From Nitrospira sp. (GTDB lineage: Bacteria > Nitrospirota > Nitrospiria > Nitrospirales > Nitrospiraceae): a DNA stretch of 64,000 bases. How positions within the stretch are numbered: position 1 is the first letter of the stretch; the number at the start of each line of letters is the position of its first letter. Under the pieces are notes generated by a model, which did not search any database, was not told the DNA's origin, and saw only the letters and a list, made by a program, of their open reading frames with translations. The position numbers and the translations under genes are program-made. The stretch covers positions 62,001-126,000 of the forward strand of contig JARFXO010000007.1 of NCBI GenBank assembly GCA_029194665.1, given 5' to 3'. This document shows positions 1-8,518 of this stretch, piece by piece.

Positions 1-921
1 TTTGTGCGTCTGGCTTTTGCAGTCATTGTTCATGTTGACGCAGACATTTTAGTAATAGATGAAGCGTTGGCCGTCGGAGACGTGTTTTTTAGGCAAAAAT
101 GTATGCGGTTTTTGAACAACTTTAAGATGAACGGCACGATCATCTTTGTCACGCATGATTCCTGTACGGTTGTGAGCTTGTGTGATCGTGCTATTTGGTT
201 GGAGCGTGGTGAGGCTCAGTTAATAGGGGAGGCGAAACATGTTTGTGAAGCATATCTTGCCAGGCGTTATGATGCCGCGTGCTTTAATGCCCAAAAACAG
301 ATAACGGAAACTCCCTCTCTAAGTTTGGGAAGAAATGCGCTATCAAAACATGATGCACGCATGGACTTCATTAACCATTCAAATTTAAGAAATGATATTG
401 AAGTATTTAGTTTTTCGTCAGAAACGCGCGGCTTTGGTAGCGGAGGTGGTACGATCACGAATGCGAGACTGACTGATTTAGCAGGAAGGCAACTTTCTTG
501 GGTAGTTGGTGGGGAGATGGTGCGTATAGAAATCGAAGCTTTAGTCAACGTGGCTTGCAGTAATATTATTATCGGCTTTCAGTTGAAGAATGGACTTGGC
601 CAAGCAGTATTTGACCAGAATTCTTACATGGCTTATTGTTTGAACCCGTTCGCAGCAAATCCGAATGAAGTAGTCAAAGGTATTTTTACGTTCCGGTTAC
701 CAATATTGCCGCCTGGTTCGTATACGGTGGACGTAGCAATTGCGGACGGCATACCTCCGAGTGTCATCCAATTACAGTGGTTACATGATGCCTTCAGTTT
801 GGAATCTCATACCTCCAGCGTGGTGAGTGGTTTGGTTGGTTTGGTTTGTGATTCGATCGAGCTATATGGTCAAACGAAGGAATCCACGAACGTTCAGAGG
901 GAACAGTGTCAAGGAATTTGA
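1..921 (+). CDS. Wzt-like polysaccharide ABC transporter ATPase, 5' end cut by window edge
   Basis: The frame is open from base 1, so the start and the Walker A motif lie outside the window. What remains is the end of an ABC ATPase: a Walker B stretch ILVIDEALAVGD near the visible N-terminus and an H-loop VTHD shortly after. About 170 further residues resemble the C-terminal O-antigen-binding domain of Wzt (IIIGFQLKNGLGQAVFDQNS). Proteins of this type energise export of an undecaprenyl-linked polysaccharide across the inner membrane, and the extra domain recognises the end of the glycan. The next gene overlaps its last 16 bases, so the two are probably co-transcribed and co-translated. The DNA is clearly AT-richer than most of the window. 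The family is fairly certain; the exact glycan is unknown. Confidence 0.85.
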   Translation, partial: FVRLAFAVIVHVDADILVIDEALAVGDVFFRQKCMRFLNNFKMNGTIIFVTHDSCTVVSLCDRAIWLERGEAQLIGEAKHVCEAYLARRYDAACFNAQKQITETPSLSLGRNALSKHDARMDFINHSNLRNDIEVFSFSSETRGFGSGGGTITNARLTDLAGRQLSWVVGGEMVRIEIEALVNVACSNIIIGFQLKNGLGQAVFDQNSYMAYCLNPFAANPNEVVKGIFTFRLPILPPGSYTVDVAIADGIPPSVIQLQWLHDAFSLESHTSSVVSGLVGLVCDSIELYGQTKESTNVQREQCQGI

Positions 922-2933
922 AACCTGCAGTCTTTCTGCATATCCAAAAGACAGCTGGCACAACAATTATTGAATTAGCCAGGTCTGCTTATGGAATTCA
1001 TAACGTCATGAGCCATGACGACTATCTCAAGGGAATGGATTACTCTCCGTCCACAGGTGAGGTTAAGGTAGATGAAGGAGTGCTTGACGATTTCCATGGA
1101 ATACCTTTTCTCTCCGGTCATTTCGGCTACGGCTTTGCGAAGCGCTATATGCCGGGTAGGTATTCGTTTACGTTTTTGCGCGATCCTATTGAAAGGATTT
1201 TGTCTTTCTATTATTTCTGCAAAGGCTCCGACCCAAAGAAATTTGCGCTTTATAAGCTAAGCCAGCAAGTGACATTAGATGAATTTCTACGGATGGGTTT
1301 GGTTGACCCGGAAGTCAAAAATTTCATCTGGAATAATCAGGTGTGGCAGCTCGCCTGCGGATTTGGTGTGTTGGATACTCGGCCGTTATCTGCTTTCGAT
1401 GCAATCGAATTGCTTGAACTGGCAAGTAAACATCTCGATGAGTTTTCGTATGTGGGCTTTGCGGAAACCTTTGAGGCAGATCGAGATGCTATCTTTAGAG
1501 ATCTTGGAATTGAGCCACCGGAAGCAAGGATCGTCTCAAATGCCAATCTGGGTCGGCCTGCCCATAGTGATTTGCCACAATCGACCAAGGACCTGTTGGT
1601 TGAATTAACCGAGCTTGATAGGGTGCTGTATAACAAGGTTTGGTTAAGAAAGGCGCCAGCCTTGAAAAGGGGTGGTAATGGGTGGTTGGGGATAAATATG
1701 ACTTTAGAGCACGAATCGCCTCAGCAGCAATTACAGCATGCGCAGAATGACTACCTTGAACTGATGCAAGCTTGCCTGACCGGTAGTCTCTACAGAGATT
1801 GTTCTCAGGCACCATTTGGGCCGAAAACATTTAATTCTCAGCTTCGAGCCCATGGCCTCGATTGGCCGAGTCATGCACAAACGATGATCGGAGAGAAACG
1901 ACTTGCGAACCTGCGAGTGCTTACCGAAGCTGTGATTGCCGACAATGTTCCTGGGGACTTGATAGAAACTGGGGTATGGCGCGGAGGCGCTTGCATCTTG
2001 ATGCGCGCCGTTTTGTATGCCCATAACGTAAGCGATCGGTCTGTGTGGGTTGCCGATTCGTTCGGAGGATTACCACGCCCCAATGAGGCACAGTATCCGG
2101 CTGACGCTGGCTCCGACTTTCATACATACGCCCAACTTGCCGTTTCTCTGGATGAAGTTCGGGACAACTTCCGTGCTTATGGGTTGCTGGACGAGCAAGT
2201 AAAATTTCTCAAGGGCTGGTTCAAGGATACCTTACCGACTGCGTCGATAGGTCAATTAGCATTGATACGCCTCGATGGCGACATGTACGAGTCAACGATG
2301 GACGCATTGACCAATCTGTACCCAAAACTCTCGCATCAAGGGTACGTGATTATCGATGATTATCATGCGGTGCCTGCATGTAAAGCTGCCGTGAATGACT
2401 ATTGCAGTAGGCATAGCCTAAGGCCAAATATCGTCGAGATTGACGGTGTCGGTGTGTATTGGAGAAAGTCAACAACGTCTAAGCGCGATGGAGTGAGTAA
2501 TCAATTAAACCAGACAGTGGCGTCTACAGAGTTGCACATGGCTCGCCTTAGTCAGGCTGTAGCTGAGCTGAGTCGAAATGCCATTACCCACCTCAACCGG
2601 TCTTTGGCGGAGCAGGAAGAGCAGGTTACCACGCTCAACCAATCGTTGATCGAGCGGGATGAGCAGATTACCCGCCTCAACCGGTCTTTACTCGAGCGAG
2701 ATGCACAGATCACCACCCTCAACCAGGCTGTGGTCGATCGGAATGCAGAATTGGCTGCTCTCTATACATCGACGAGTTGGAAAATAACCAAACCTCTTCG
2801 GGCTGTCAGGGAGTTTATACATGGCATGCAACCAAGCAGTAGAGATTCTGAAATTAGAAAGACTCTTATGAATCAGCCGCCTCCTGAACGCCCTGCTGCG
2901 GATGGAGAATCGCGAAGCTTAACCGGACGATGA
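906..2933 (+). CDS. Sulfotransferase - TylF-type methyltransferase fusion with C-terminal coiled coil
   Basis: A 675-residue multidomain protein starting at a GTG inside the end of the upstream ATPase gene. Residues 1 to about 240 look like a membrane-type sulfotransferase: the PAPS-binding loop HIQKTAGTTI at the N-terminus and FTFLRDPIERILSFYY further on. Residues about 290-530 match the TylF/macrocin O-methyltransferase family (DLIETGVWRGGACILMRA, LIRLDGDMYESTMDAL, GYVIIDDYHAV). After that come four 14-residue heptad-like repeats and the motif SWKITKPLRAV, often seen at the end of coiled coils in polysaccharide-modifying enzymes. The likely role is decorating a surface glycan with sulfate and methyl groups, in the same operon as the exporter. 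The fusion is unusual. The substrate is unknown, and either activity could be lost. Confidence 0.8.
   Translation: MSRNLKPAVFLHIQKTAGTTIIELARSAYGIHNVMSHDDYLKGMDYSPSTGEVKVDEGVLDDFHGIPFLSGHFGYGFAKRYMPGRYSFTFLRDPIERILSFYYFCKGSDPKKFALYKLSQQVTLDEFLRMGLVDPEVKNFIWNNQVWQLACGFGVLDTRPLSAFDAIELLELASKHLDEFSYVGFAETFEADRDAIFRDLGIEPPEARIVSNANLGRPAHSDLPQSTKDLLVELTELDRVLYNKVWLRKAPALKRGGNGWLGINMTLEHESPQQQLQHAQNDYLELMQACLTGSLYRDCSQAPFGPKTFNSQLRAHGLDWPSHAQTMIGEKRLANLRVLTEAVIADNVPGDLIETGVWRGGACILMRAVLYAHNVSDRSVWVADSFGGLPRPNEAQYPADAGSDFHTYAQLAVSLDEVRDNFRAYGLLDEQVKFLKGWFKDTLPTASIGQLALIRLDGDMYESTMDALTNLYPKLSHQGYVIIDDYHAVPACKAAVNDYCSRHSLRPNIVEIDGVGVYWRKSTTSKRDGVSNQLNQTVASTELHMARLSQAVAELSRNAITHLNRSLAEQEEQVTTLNQSLIERDEQITRLNRSLLERDAQITTLNQAVVDRNAELAALYTSTSWKITKPLRAVREFIHGMQPSSRDSEIRKTLMNQPPPERPAADGESRSLTGR
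2592..2759 (+). repeat. Four tandem 42-bp repeats inside the coiled-coil tail
   Basis: Four consecutive 42-bp units each begin with CTCAACC and encode 14 residues of the form LN-[RQ]-[SA]-...-E-R-[DN]-. They keep the reading frame. The first three are the closest to each other and the fourth is more diverged. The period fits a coiled coil, and the copy number could vary between strains by slippage. Confidence 0.8.
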
Positions 2934-2952
2934 CATACATCTAAACCAGCGG

Positions 2953-2980
2953 GAGGTCCCCACCTGTAAAGGTGGGGGAA
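2953..2980. repeat. Orphan hairpin resembling an IS200/IS605-type end
   Basis: An 8-bp GC-rich stem (TCCCCACC / GGTGGGGG) closes a 6-base loop TGTAAA and is followed by AATC. It has no T-run, so it is a poor terminator. Its form resembles the subterminal hairpins of IS200/IS605 and IS1341 elements, but no tnpA or tnpB is nearby. I call it a possible remnant only. Confidence 0.4.
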
Positions 2981-3124
2981 TCTATAACACAACGTACGAT
3001 TCCGTCAATTGCGCGCATCCGAAGCGAATTCAATCCGGCCCATAGTTAGCTTGGAAATTCATAAAAGAGATCTTGAAACGTCCGATAGCATCGAGCAACA
3101 GCCAGATCATCAACTTAGCGGTCA

Positions 3125-3970
3125 GTGAATACCGAATCTAGGCACAATTACGAATACGCAGTGGATCTTGCCGCACAAACCGCGCCTGCGTATGTCGTAC
3201 AGCTGGTTGGCTCGTCCAAGCGTGTGCTGGAGGTCGGCTGCGGGCCAGGTTCGATCACCAAGCTGCTGACGCAGCATGGGCAATGCCGGGTGACGGCCCT
3301 TGAGCTGGATCCAGAAGCGATTACAAAGGCCGCACCCTATTGCGAAGCAATCATGCAGGCCGATCTGAATTCTGCAGAGTGGCCGCAGTTGCTTGCTGGT
3401 GCGGAGCGCTTTGATGTCCTTGTGGCGGCAGATGTGCTCGAGCATCTGTATGACCCATGGACGACACTGCGACGAATGATTCCTCTGATCAATCCAAACG
3501 GTTATCTTGTAATCTCCCTTCCGCATGTTGGTCATGCAGCCGTCGCGTCGTGCTTGATCAATGGAGATTTTGAATATCGCGACTGGGGGTTGCTCGATCG
3601 TACGCATATCCGTTTCTTCGGTTTCAAAAATATCAAAGAATTGTTTGCTCAAGCCGACCTCAAGATTATTGAGGTCAGGTATGTTGTTAAGCCGCCTGAG
3701 GACACCGAGTTTGCGGCGAGTTGGTGCCGACTCTCTGCAACAGTGCAGGATGCGCTGAAAAGTAGCGAGCATGCCGATGTGTATCAAGTCGTCGTCAAGG
3801 CTGTGCCGCTCAGCTATTCTGGTGATGCTGTCCCGCTGGTGCCTCCGCAACCACTGCGCACAGGGGGTACTATTCCCGCATTGTGGAAGAGACGTATCGC
3901 CAATCGCTTGAGCTATCAAGCCAAACAGCGGATTCGCCTAGGTCTCAGTTTGTTTGGGATTCGTGTCTAA
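3125..3970 (+). CDS. Class I SAM-dependent methyltransferase
   Basis: A 281-residue protein beginning with GTG. The SAM-binding motif I is VLEVGCGPGSITKLL near residue 35, followed by an acidic LELDPEA (motif II) and DVLVAADVLEHLYDP, the usual post-I region of Methyltransf_11/23-type enzymes. RTHIRFFG in the second half is typical of methyltransferases found in O-antigen and glycan clusters. It lies between two polysaccharide genes and ends 6 bases before the WbsX-like gene, so it probably methylates a sugar or lipid-linked intermediate in the cytoplasm. The acceptor cannot be read from the sequence. Confidence 0.8.
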   Translation: MNTESRHNYEYAVDLAAQTAPAYVVQLVGSSKRVLEVGCGPGSITKLLTQHGQCRVTALELDPEAITKAAPYCEAIMQADLNSAEWPQLLAGAERFDVLVAADVLEHLYDPWTTLRRMIPLINPNGYLVISLPHVGHAAVASCLINGDFEYRDWGLLDRTHIRFFGFKNIKELFAQADLKIIEVRYVVKPPEDTEFAASWCRLSATVQDALKSSEHADVYQVVVKAVPLSYSGDAVPLVPPQPLRTGGTIPALWKRRIANRLSYQAKQRIRLGLSLFGIRV

Positions 3971-3976
3971 CAAGTT

Positions 3977-5311
3977 GTGACTGCCACACCTCTTTCCAGT
4001 CGGCCATTCAACGACGTGGGAGAAGTAAGGACGTGTGCTCATTTGGCTTCTGATAAGCAGTCTTTGCCAAAGCTGATCGCTTTTTTTCTGCCGCAATTTC
4101 ACCCGATTCCAGAGAATGATACATGGTGGGGAAAGGGCTTCACCGAGTGGACGAACGTCACAAAGGCGAAGCCCTTGTTCGACGGACATTATCAGCCACA
4201 CCTTCCGAGCGATCTTGGTTTCTATGATCTCCGGCTAAGGGAAACCCGACACGAGCAGATCAGGCTTGCCAAACGGTTTGGAATCGATGGCTTCTGCTAC
4301 CACTATTACTGGTTTTCTGGGACACGGCTTCTCCATAGGCCGCTCGACGACATGCTGGCGGACCGGGAGAGCGATATGCCGTTCTGTCTTTGTTGGGCCA
4401 ATGAGAACTGGACCAGGCGGTGGGACGCAGCCGAACATGAGATTCTGATCGCGCAAAAATACCTGCCCGATGACGACATCAACTTCATCAAGAGCCTCAT
4501 TCCATTTTTTAGAGACCCTCGCTACATTCGCCTGAATAACGAGCCCCTCTTGATCGTGTATCGGCCGCAACATTTACCGGATGCGCGAAAGACGGCCAAA
4601 GTGTGGAGAGACTATTGCGCGACCGTTGGTATCGGGAACATTCATCTTTGCGCCGCGCTGACTCACGGCAACGAAGATTATACGAAGTTTGGCTTTGATA
4701 GCGGCGTTGAATTCCCGCCCCACAACATGAAGTCGGCAAACATCAATGGCACGATCAAGTTCTACGAGACGTTTCGAGGCAATGTGATGCAGTACGCTAC
4801 GATTGCGCAATCGTATCTCGATCGCACGTACGGCCGGGCAAAAGTCTTCAAAACGGTCTTCCCAGCATGGGATAACACAGCGCGCACCAGCGATCGGGCA
4901 CTGATGGTGCTTAACGGAACTCCAGAAAACTACGAGTACTGGTTGTCGTCCACTATCGACCATGTTCAACGAACAGGCAAGGGCGATCAACTCGTATTCC
5001 TCAATGCGTGGAACGAATGGGCGGAGGGCTGTCATCTTGAGCCTGATCGTCTGTGGGATCACGGGTTTCTCCAAGCTACCTTGAATGTCAAAAACGGTTT
5101 GCGCAGGTTTACGGCCTTCCAGGACATGGGCTTGCCTCACAAGCATGAAGCACCTCACCGGATGTTCTGGAGGGATGTGGGTGATGCGGTTCGCTACCAC
5201 GTTTGGCTAAAGTTCGGCAATCTAAAGCGTGCTGTCAATCGGCGACAGCGGCTGCGCCTCATGCTGCTGCCTGTCATAAGGTCGTTGCGGGCTTTGAGCG
5301 GAAAATTGTGA
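3977..5311 (+). CDS. WbsX-like glycosyltransferase (GH99-related fold)
   Basis: A 444-residue protein from a GTG start 6 bases after the methyltransferase gene. The block FLPQFHPIPENDTWWGKGF followed by TEWTNV, then GFCYHYYWFSG, CWANENWTRRWD and FLNAWNEWAEGCHLEP, are hallmark segments of the WbsX family found in O-antigen clusters. The family is related to GH99 endo-mannosidases and is usually annotated as a glycosyltransferase or lipopolysaccharide biosynthesis protein. Hydrolysis rather than transfer cannot be excluded. No signal peptide is visible, so it should be cytoplasmic. Confidence 0.85.
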   Translation: MTATPLSSRPFNDVGEVRTCAHLASDKQSLPKLIAFFLPQFHPIPENDTWWGKGFTEWTNVTKAKPLFDGHYQPHLPSDLGFYDLRLRETRHEQIRLAKRFGIDGFCYHYYWFSGTRLLHRPLDDMLADRESDMPFCLCWANENWTRRWDAAEHEILIAQKYLPDDDINFIKSLIPFFRDPRYIRLNNEPLLIVYRPQHLPDARKTAKVWRDYCATVGIGNIHLCAALTHGNEDYTKFGFDSGVEFPPHNMKSANINGTIKFYETFRGNVMQYATIAQSYLDRTYGRAKVFKTVFPAWDNTARTSDRALMVLNGTPENYEYWLSSTIDHVQRTGKGDQLVFLNAWNEWAEGCHLEPDRLWDHGFLQATLNVKNGLRRFTAFQDMGLPHKHEAPHRMFWRDVGDAVRYHVWLKFGNLKRAVNRRQRLRLMLLPVIRSLRALSGKL

Positions 5312-5600
5312 TGGACTCCGATTTGGTTAGAGCCTATCTAAATACCGTTTTATTGAGGGTAGTCCGAATGTGGACTATCAGCTGGGGGTTTGGCCCAGCA
5401 CACGTTCCCTCCATTCAAAACTACTCGGATTATGTGAGTAACACCCCACGTAGTAGCTGTTGAAGCCCCTGCCCAGTTCTGACTAGGTTCCTCTCGATAA
5501 CAAGCCAGGTCCCTGCGTTATGACCCCTGTGCGCTCGGTGTGATCGGCATTTTCTGGCTCCTGCTGGCAAGGCGACCATCCGACTCGATCTGCGAGAATA

Positions 5601-6557
5601 ATGTGGCCCAAGGTGACAGTTGTCATTGTCAACTGGAACGGAGAACGCTTCCTAGGTCAATGCCTGTCGGCAGTACTGGCACAGACGGTCATTCCAAACG
5701 AGATCATTCTGGTCGATAACGCGAGTTCGGATGCGTCGCTCGATATTGTCCGGCGTTATCCGTCGGTGCGTGTGCTGGAACTGAACGAGAATCTTGGCTT
5801 CGCACAAGGCAACAATGTGGCAATCGAGGCTGCTGCTGAGTCCGACTGGATCGCCTTGCTCAATCCGGATGCATTCCCCGAACCGTATTGGCTGGAGGCG
5901 TTACTGTCGGCGGCGCGGGAGGATCCTGAATTCGATGTCTTCGGCAGCAAGCTGGTGAACGCCGCCGATCCGTCTGTATTGGATGGGGCTGGCGATGTGT
6001 ATCATATGAGTGGCCTGGTTTGGCGTATGGGGCACCGTGTTCCCGTGGCTTCCCTTTCAATGAAGGCATCCGAGGTATTCTCACCCTGTGCGGCGGCGGC
6101 ATTGTATCGGCGGCAAGCATTGGTGGATGCTGGTGGGTTCGATGAGGACTATTTTTGTTATGTGGAGGATGTGGACCTTGGATTTCGCCTACGCTTGGCG
6201 GGGCACAAAGCTATGTATGTGCCGGACGCGGTGGTTCACCACGTGGGATCGGCGACTACCGGTGGACAGCACAGTGATTTTTCCCTGTATCATGGACATC
6301 GCAACTTAGTCTGGACATTTGTGAAAGACGTGCCGGGTATGTTGTTCTGGCTGCTGTTGCCGCTGCATGTAACGTTGAATCTGGTCAGTATCGTCTGGTT
6401 CGCACTGCGCGGTCAGGGTAGGGTGATCTTGCGCGCGAAGTGGGATGCTATCAAAGGCTTGCCGAAGATGTGGCGTAAGCGACGGACAATCCAATCGACC
6501 CGCATCGCCACAGTGCGTGAGATTTGGCGGTTGATGGACAAGCGCTTACTTCATTGA
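5601..6557 (+). CDS. GT2 family glycosyltransferase (rhamnosyltransferase-like)
   Basis: A 318-residue protein from ATG. The GT-A nucleotide-sugar fold is visible at the start (VTVVIVNWNGE, ILVDNASSDASLDIV), with the metal-binding acidic motif in LLNPDAF and the acceptor-side motif EDVDLGFRLRLAGH. A hydrophobic stretch near residues 245-275 probably attaches it to the inner membrane. It should add one sugar to the lipid-linked glycan. The last 50 or so residues are partly duplicated downstream of hicBA as a decayed fragment, which shows that a paralog once lay next to it. The 289-base gap in front of the gene holds nothing I can identify. Confidence 0.88.
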   Translation: MWPKVTVVIVNWNGERFLGQCLSAVLAQTVIPNEIILVDNASSDASLDIVRRYPSVRVLELNENLGFAQGNNVAIEAAAESDWIALLNPDAFPEPYWLEALLSAAREDPEFDVFGSKLVNAADPSVLDGAGDVYHMSGLVWRMGHRVPVASLSMKASEVFSPCAAAALYRRQALVDAGGFDEDYFCYVEDVDLGFRLRLAGHKAMYVPDAVVHHVGSATTGGQHSDFSLYHGHRNLVWTFVKDVPGMLFWLLLPLHVTLNLVSIVWFALRGQGRVILRAKWDAIKGLPKMWRKRRTIQSTRIATVREIWRLMDKRLLH

Positions 6558-6633
6558 GGTAAGTCGGCCCCGGGGAGGTGTGAGCGAAACGTTGCAGCTT
6601 GTGGTAGGGTAGTAAAAAAGGTAGGAGAACACC

Positions 6634-6858
6634 ATGACCGATTATAATTACACCGCGATCATAGAGCGAGACGAAAGTGGCGGCTTCCACGCTTTCTGTC
6701 CCGCGCTTCGGGGTTGCCATTCGCAGGGCGATTCTTACGAAGAAACGGTGCAGAGTATTACAGAGGCTGTCCAACTGTATATCGAAAGCCTGAAAGCCCA
6801 TTCGGAACCCATTCCCTCCGAGGATGTAATCATCAAGCCCATCCACGTGGCTGCATGA
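6634..6858 (+). CDS. hicB: HicB antitoxin
   Basis: A 74-residue protein with a good ribosome-binding site (GGAGA, 6 bases before ATG). The sequence YTAIIERDESGGFHAFCPAL is the N-terminal partial RNase-H-like fold of HicB antitoxins, followed by GCHSQGDSYEETVQSITEA. It has no long C-terminal DNA-binding domain, so it is the short HicB type. Its stop overlaps the start of hicA (ATGA), giving the hicB-hicA order. It neutralises HicA and usually represses its own promoter. The pair is wedged between two related glycosyltransferase gene ends. Confidence 0.9.
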   Translation: MTDYNYTAIIERDESGGFHAFCPALRGCHSQGDSYEETVQSITEAVQLYIESLKAHSEPIPSEDVIIKPIHVAA

Positions 6859-7085
6859 GCCCGCTTCTTCCACAGGTCAAAGCTAAGGACCTGATCCGTG
6901 TAGCAAAGCAGCTTGGTTTTGAACTGGACCGTCAGAAAGGCAGTCATGCCGTCTTTTACCGCCCTTCCGACAAAGCCCGCGTCGTCATCCCCGTCCATGC
7001 AGGCTGCGATATTAAGCCAAGAACTTTGCATGGCATTATCGACGATATGCGGATCACACCTGAAAAATTCAAAGAGCTTTTGTAG
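6855..7085 (+). CDS. hicA: HicA mRNA interferase toxin
   Basis: A 76-residue protein starting at the ATG that overlaps the hicB stop. It has the HicA double-stranded-RNA-binding-like fold: LPQVKAKDLIRVAKQLGFE, then RQKGSHAVFYRP with the conserved active-site histidine in GSH, and RVVIPVHAG. The C-terminus (GIIDDMRITPEKFKELL) is also family-typical. HicA blocks translation and cleaves mRNA; HicB holds it inactive. Length and motifs are intact, so it is probably functional. Confidence 0.9.
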   Translation: MSPLLPQVKAKDLIRVAKQLGFELDRQKGSHAVFYRPSDKARVVIPVHAGCDIKPRTLHGIIDDMRITPEKFKELL

Positions 7086-7138
7086 CGCCGCCTAACCCTG
7101 CCGTTCTACTAGATCTCGGTGAAGGGGGAGAAGTGTGA

Positions 7139-7160
7139 ACCCCCCGTCTTTGCCGGGGGT
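7139..7160. repeat. Second orphan IS200/IS605-like hairpin downstream of hicA
   Basis: A GC-rich palindrome (CCCCC...GGGGG around GTCTTTGC) preceded by GTGTGAAC. On the opposite strand it reads ACCCCCGGCAAAGACGGGGG followed by GTTCAC, very like right-end hairpins of IS200/IS605-family elements. No transposase is present. It could also act as a weak terminator for hicBA, but there is no T-run. Confidence 0.45.
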
Positions 7161-7195
7161 CATTTAACTCCGTTCGAGCGGCGATAAGAACCGTC

Positions 7196-7368
7196 GCGTA
7201 TTGTACGTGGGCCCTGGACGGGGCGGCGTGATCTTGCGAGCCAAGCGCGATGCGCTGCTGAGGTTGCCGAAGATGTGGCACAAGCGGCGGGCGATCCAAT
7301 CGACTCGCATTGCCACAGTGCGTGAGATTTGGCGTGTGATGGACAAGCATGTCCTTCCAGTAAGGTAA
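7196..7368 (+). pseudogene. Decayed C-terminal fragment of a second GT2 glycosyltransferase
   Basis: Read in the frame ending at the TAA at 7366-7368, the last 50 codons encode GVILRAKRDALLRLPKMW, then QSTRIATVREIWRVMDK. These match the end of the upstream GT2 protein (RVILRAKWDAIKGLPKMW, QSTRIATVREIWRLMDK). The DNA differs at many silent positions, so this is an old paralog rather than a fresh copy. No start codon or glycosyltransferase core precedes it; the hicBA cassette occupies that place. The following 175 bases up to the next gene hold nothing I recognise. Confidence 0.75.
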
Positions 7369-7543
7369 GGCTATCCCAGCTTAGTGCCGCTCCCCAAAAT
7401 GGTGTTTTAGAAGAGCAGGATTTCTCAGATCGCCTCCCTGTCTTATGCAGATTGCGCGGCATCGACTGGTTGACTTGCGCGATAGGCCTGGCCTAAGTTT
7501 AAGGCTCAGCCACAGCTTAGCGAAATCTCGCTAAGGAATACAA

Positions 7544-8518
7544 ATGCTGAGCACGACGAGCTCCGACCAACAACTCGCCTCATTACCACGTTGCTCAGGC
7601 AACCTCGAGACATGTTCGACCTCCGATGCAGTATCGCTGATTATCGTGAATTATAACGCAGGTGGTCTTCTTAAGGACTGCGTCTCGTCTGCCGCGCATC
7701 AGGTGGAGGAAGTGATTGTGGTCGACAACGCTTCAACCGATGGGAGTCTAGAAAAAGTTGAGGCTCTATTCCCATGTGACCGCAAATTGAAGATTGTTCG
7801 TAATCGAGAGAATCTTGGGTTTGCCGCAGGCTGCAATATCGGAGTTGATCATTCGACAGGTAGTTGTCTGTTATTTCTAAACCCTGATTGTGTCCTGGAA
7901 CCGGATTCTGTGAAGCGTCTCACCCAGACGCTGAAGGACTGCCCTGAAGTTGGAATGGTCGGTGGTTTGTTGGTGAATCCCGACGGGACAGAACAAGCGG
8001 GGGGGCGGCGGGCCATTCCAACGCCATGGCGGTCCTTTGTGCGAGCATTCGGTCTGTCGCGTTTCGCAGGGCGTTGGCCGCGGCTGTTTTTTGATTTTCA
8101 CTTACACAAGCAGCCGTTGCCGACTCACTCCATCGAGGTCGAGGCCATTTCAGGTGCGTGCATGCTGGTCCGCCGCGCTGCGATGCAAGCCGTCGGGCAT
8201 TGGGACGAGGGCTATTTTTTGCATTGTGAGGACCTGGATTTTTCCATGACCTTGCGAGGCAAGGGCTGGAAGATCATGTTTGCACCTGATGCCAGGATCG
8301 TTCATGCCAAAGGAGGCTGCAGCCACTCTCGCCCAATATTTGTCGAATGGCATAAGCACCGTGGGATGATGCGATTTTATCGTAAGTTTTTCCAGCATCA
8401 GTACCCAGGCCCTGTGATGTGGCTGGTGGCACTCGGTATCTGGCTACGATTCGGCTTGATCGTCTCCTACCTTTCCGCCTTGCTGATGCTTCGTCGGCTC
8501 GGGATGCAGCGTGGATGA
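7544..8518 (+). CDS. GT2 family glycosyltransferase (rhamnosyltransferase-like)
   Basis: A 324-residue protein from ATG. After a polar N-terminal extension of about 28 residues come the GT-A motifs VSLIIVNYNAGG, VVDNASTDGSLEKVE, ENLGFAAGCNIG and the acidic FLNPDC. Later, CEDLDFSMTLRGKGW is typical of WbbL/RfbF-like rhamnosyltransferases. A hydrophobic C-terminal segment (residues about 290-315) suggests membrane association. Its end overlaps the next gene by 8 bases. Together with the GT2 gene at 5601 it would build the repeating unit; the donor sugar is not readable from sequence. Confidence 0.87.
   Translation: MLSTTSSDQQLASLPRCSGNLETCSTSDAVSLIIVNYNAGGLLKDCVSSAAHQVEEVIVVDNASTDGSLEKVEALFPCDRKLKIVRNRENLGFAAGCNIGVDHSTGSCLLFLNPDCVLEPDSVKRLTQTLKDCPEVGMVGGLLVNPDGTEQAGGRRAIPTPWRSFVRAFGLSRFAGRWPRLFFDFHLHKQPLPTHSIEVEAISGACMLVRRAAMQAVGHWDEGYFLHCEDLDFSMTLRGKGWKIMFAPDARIVHAKGGCSHSRPIFVEWHKHRGMMRFYRKFFQHQYPGPVMWLVALGIWLRFGLIVSYLSALLMLRRLGMQRG

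Noticed and set aside
3122..3919. A 265-residue minus-strand frame
   Set aside because: It is fully antisense to the SAM methyltransferase, which has clear motifs.
5310..5463. A 51-codon frame after the WbsX-like gene
   Set aside because: No ribosome-binding site separate from the upstream gene end, no domain, and unusual composition; probably chance.
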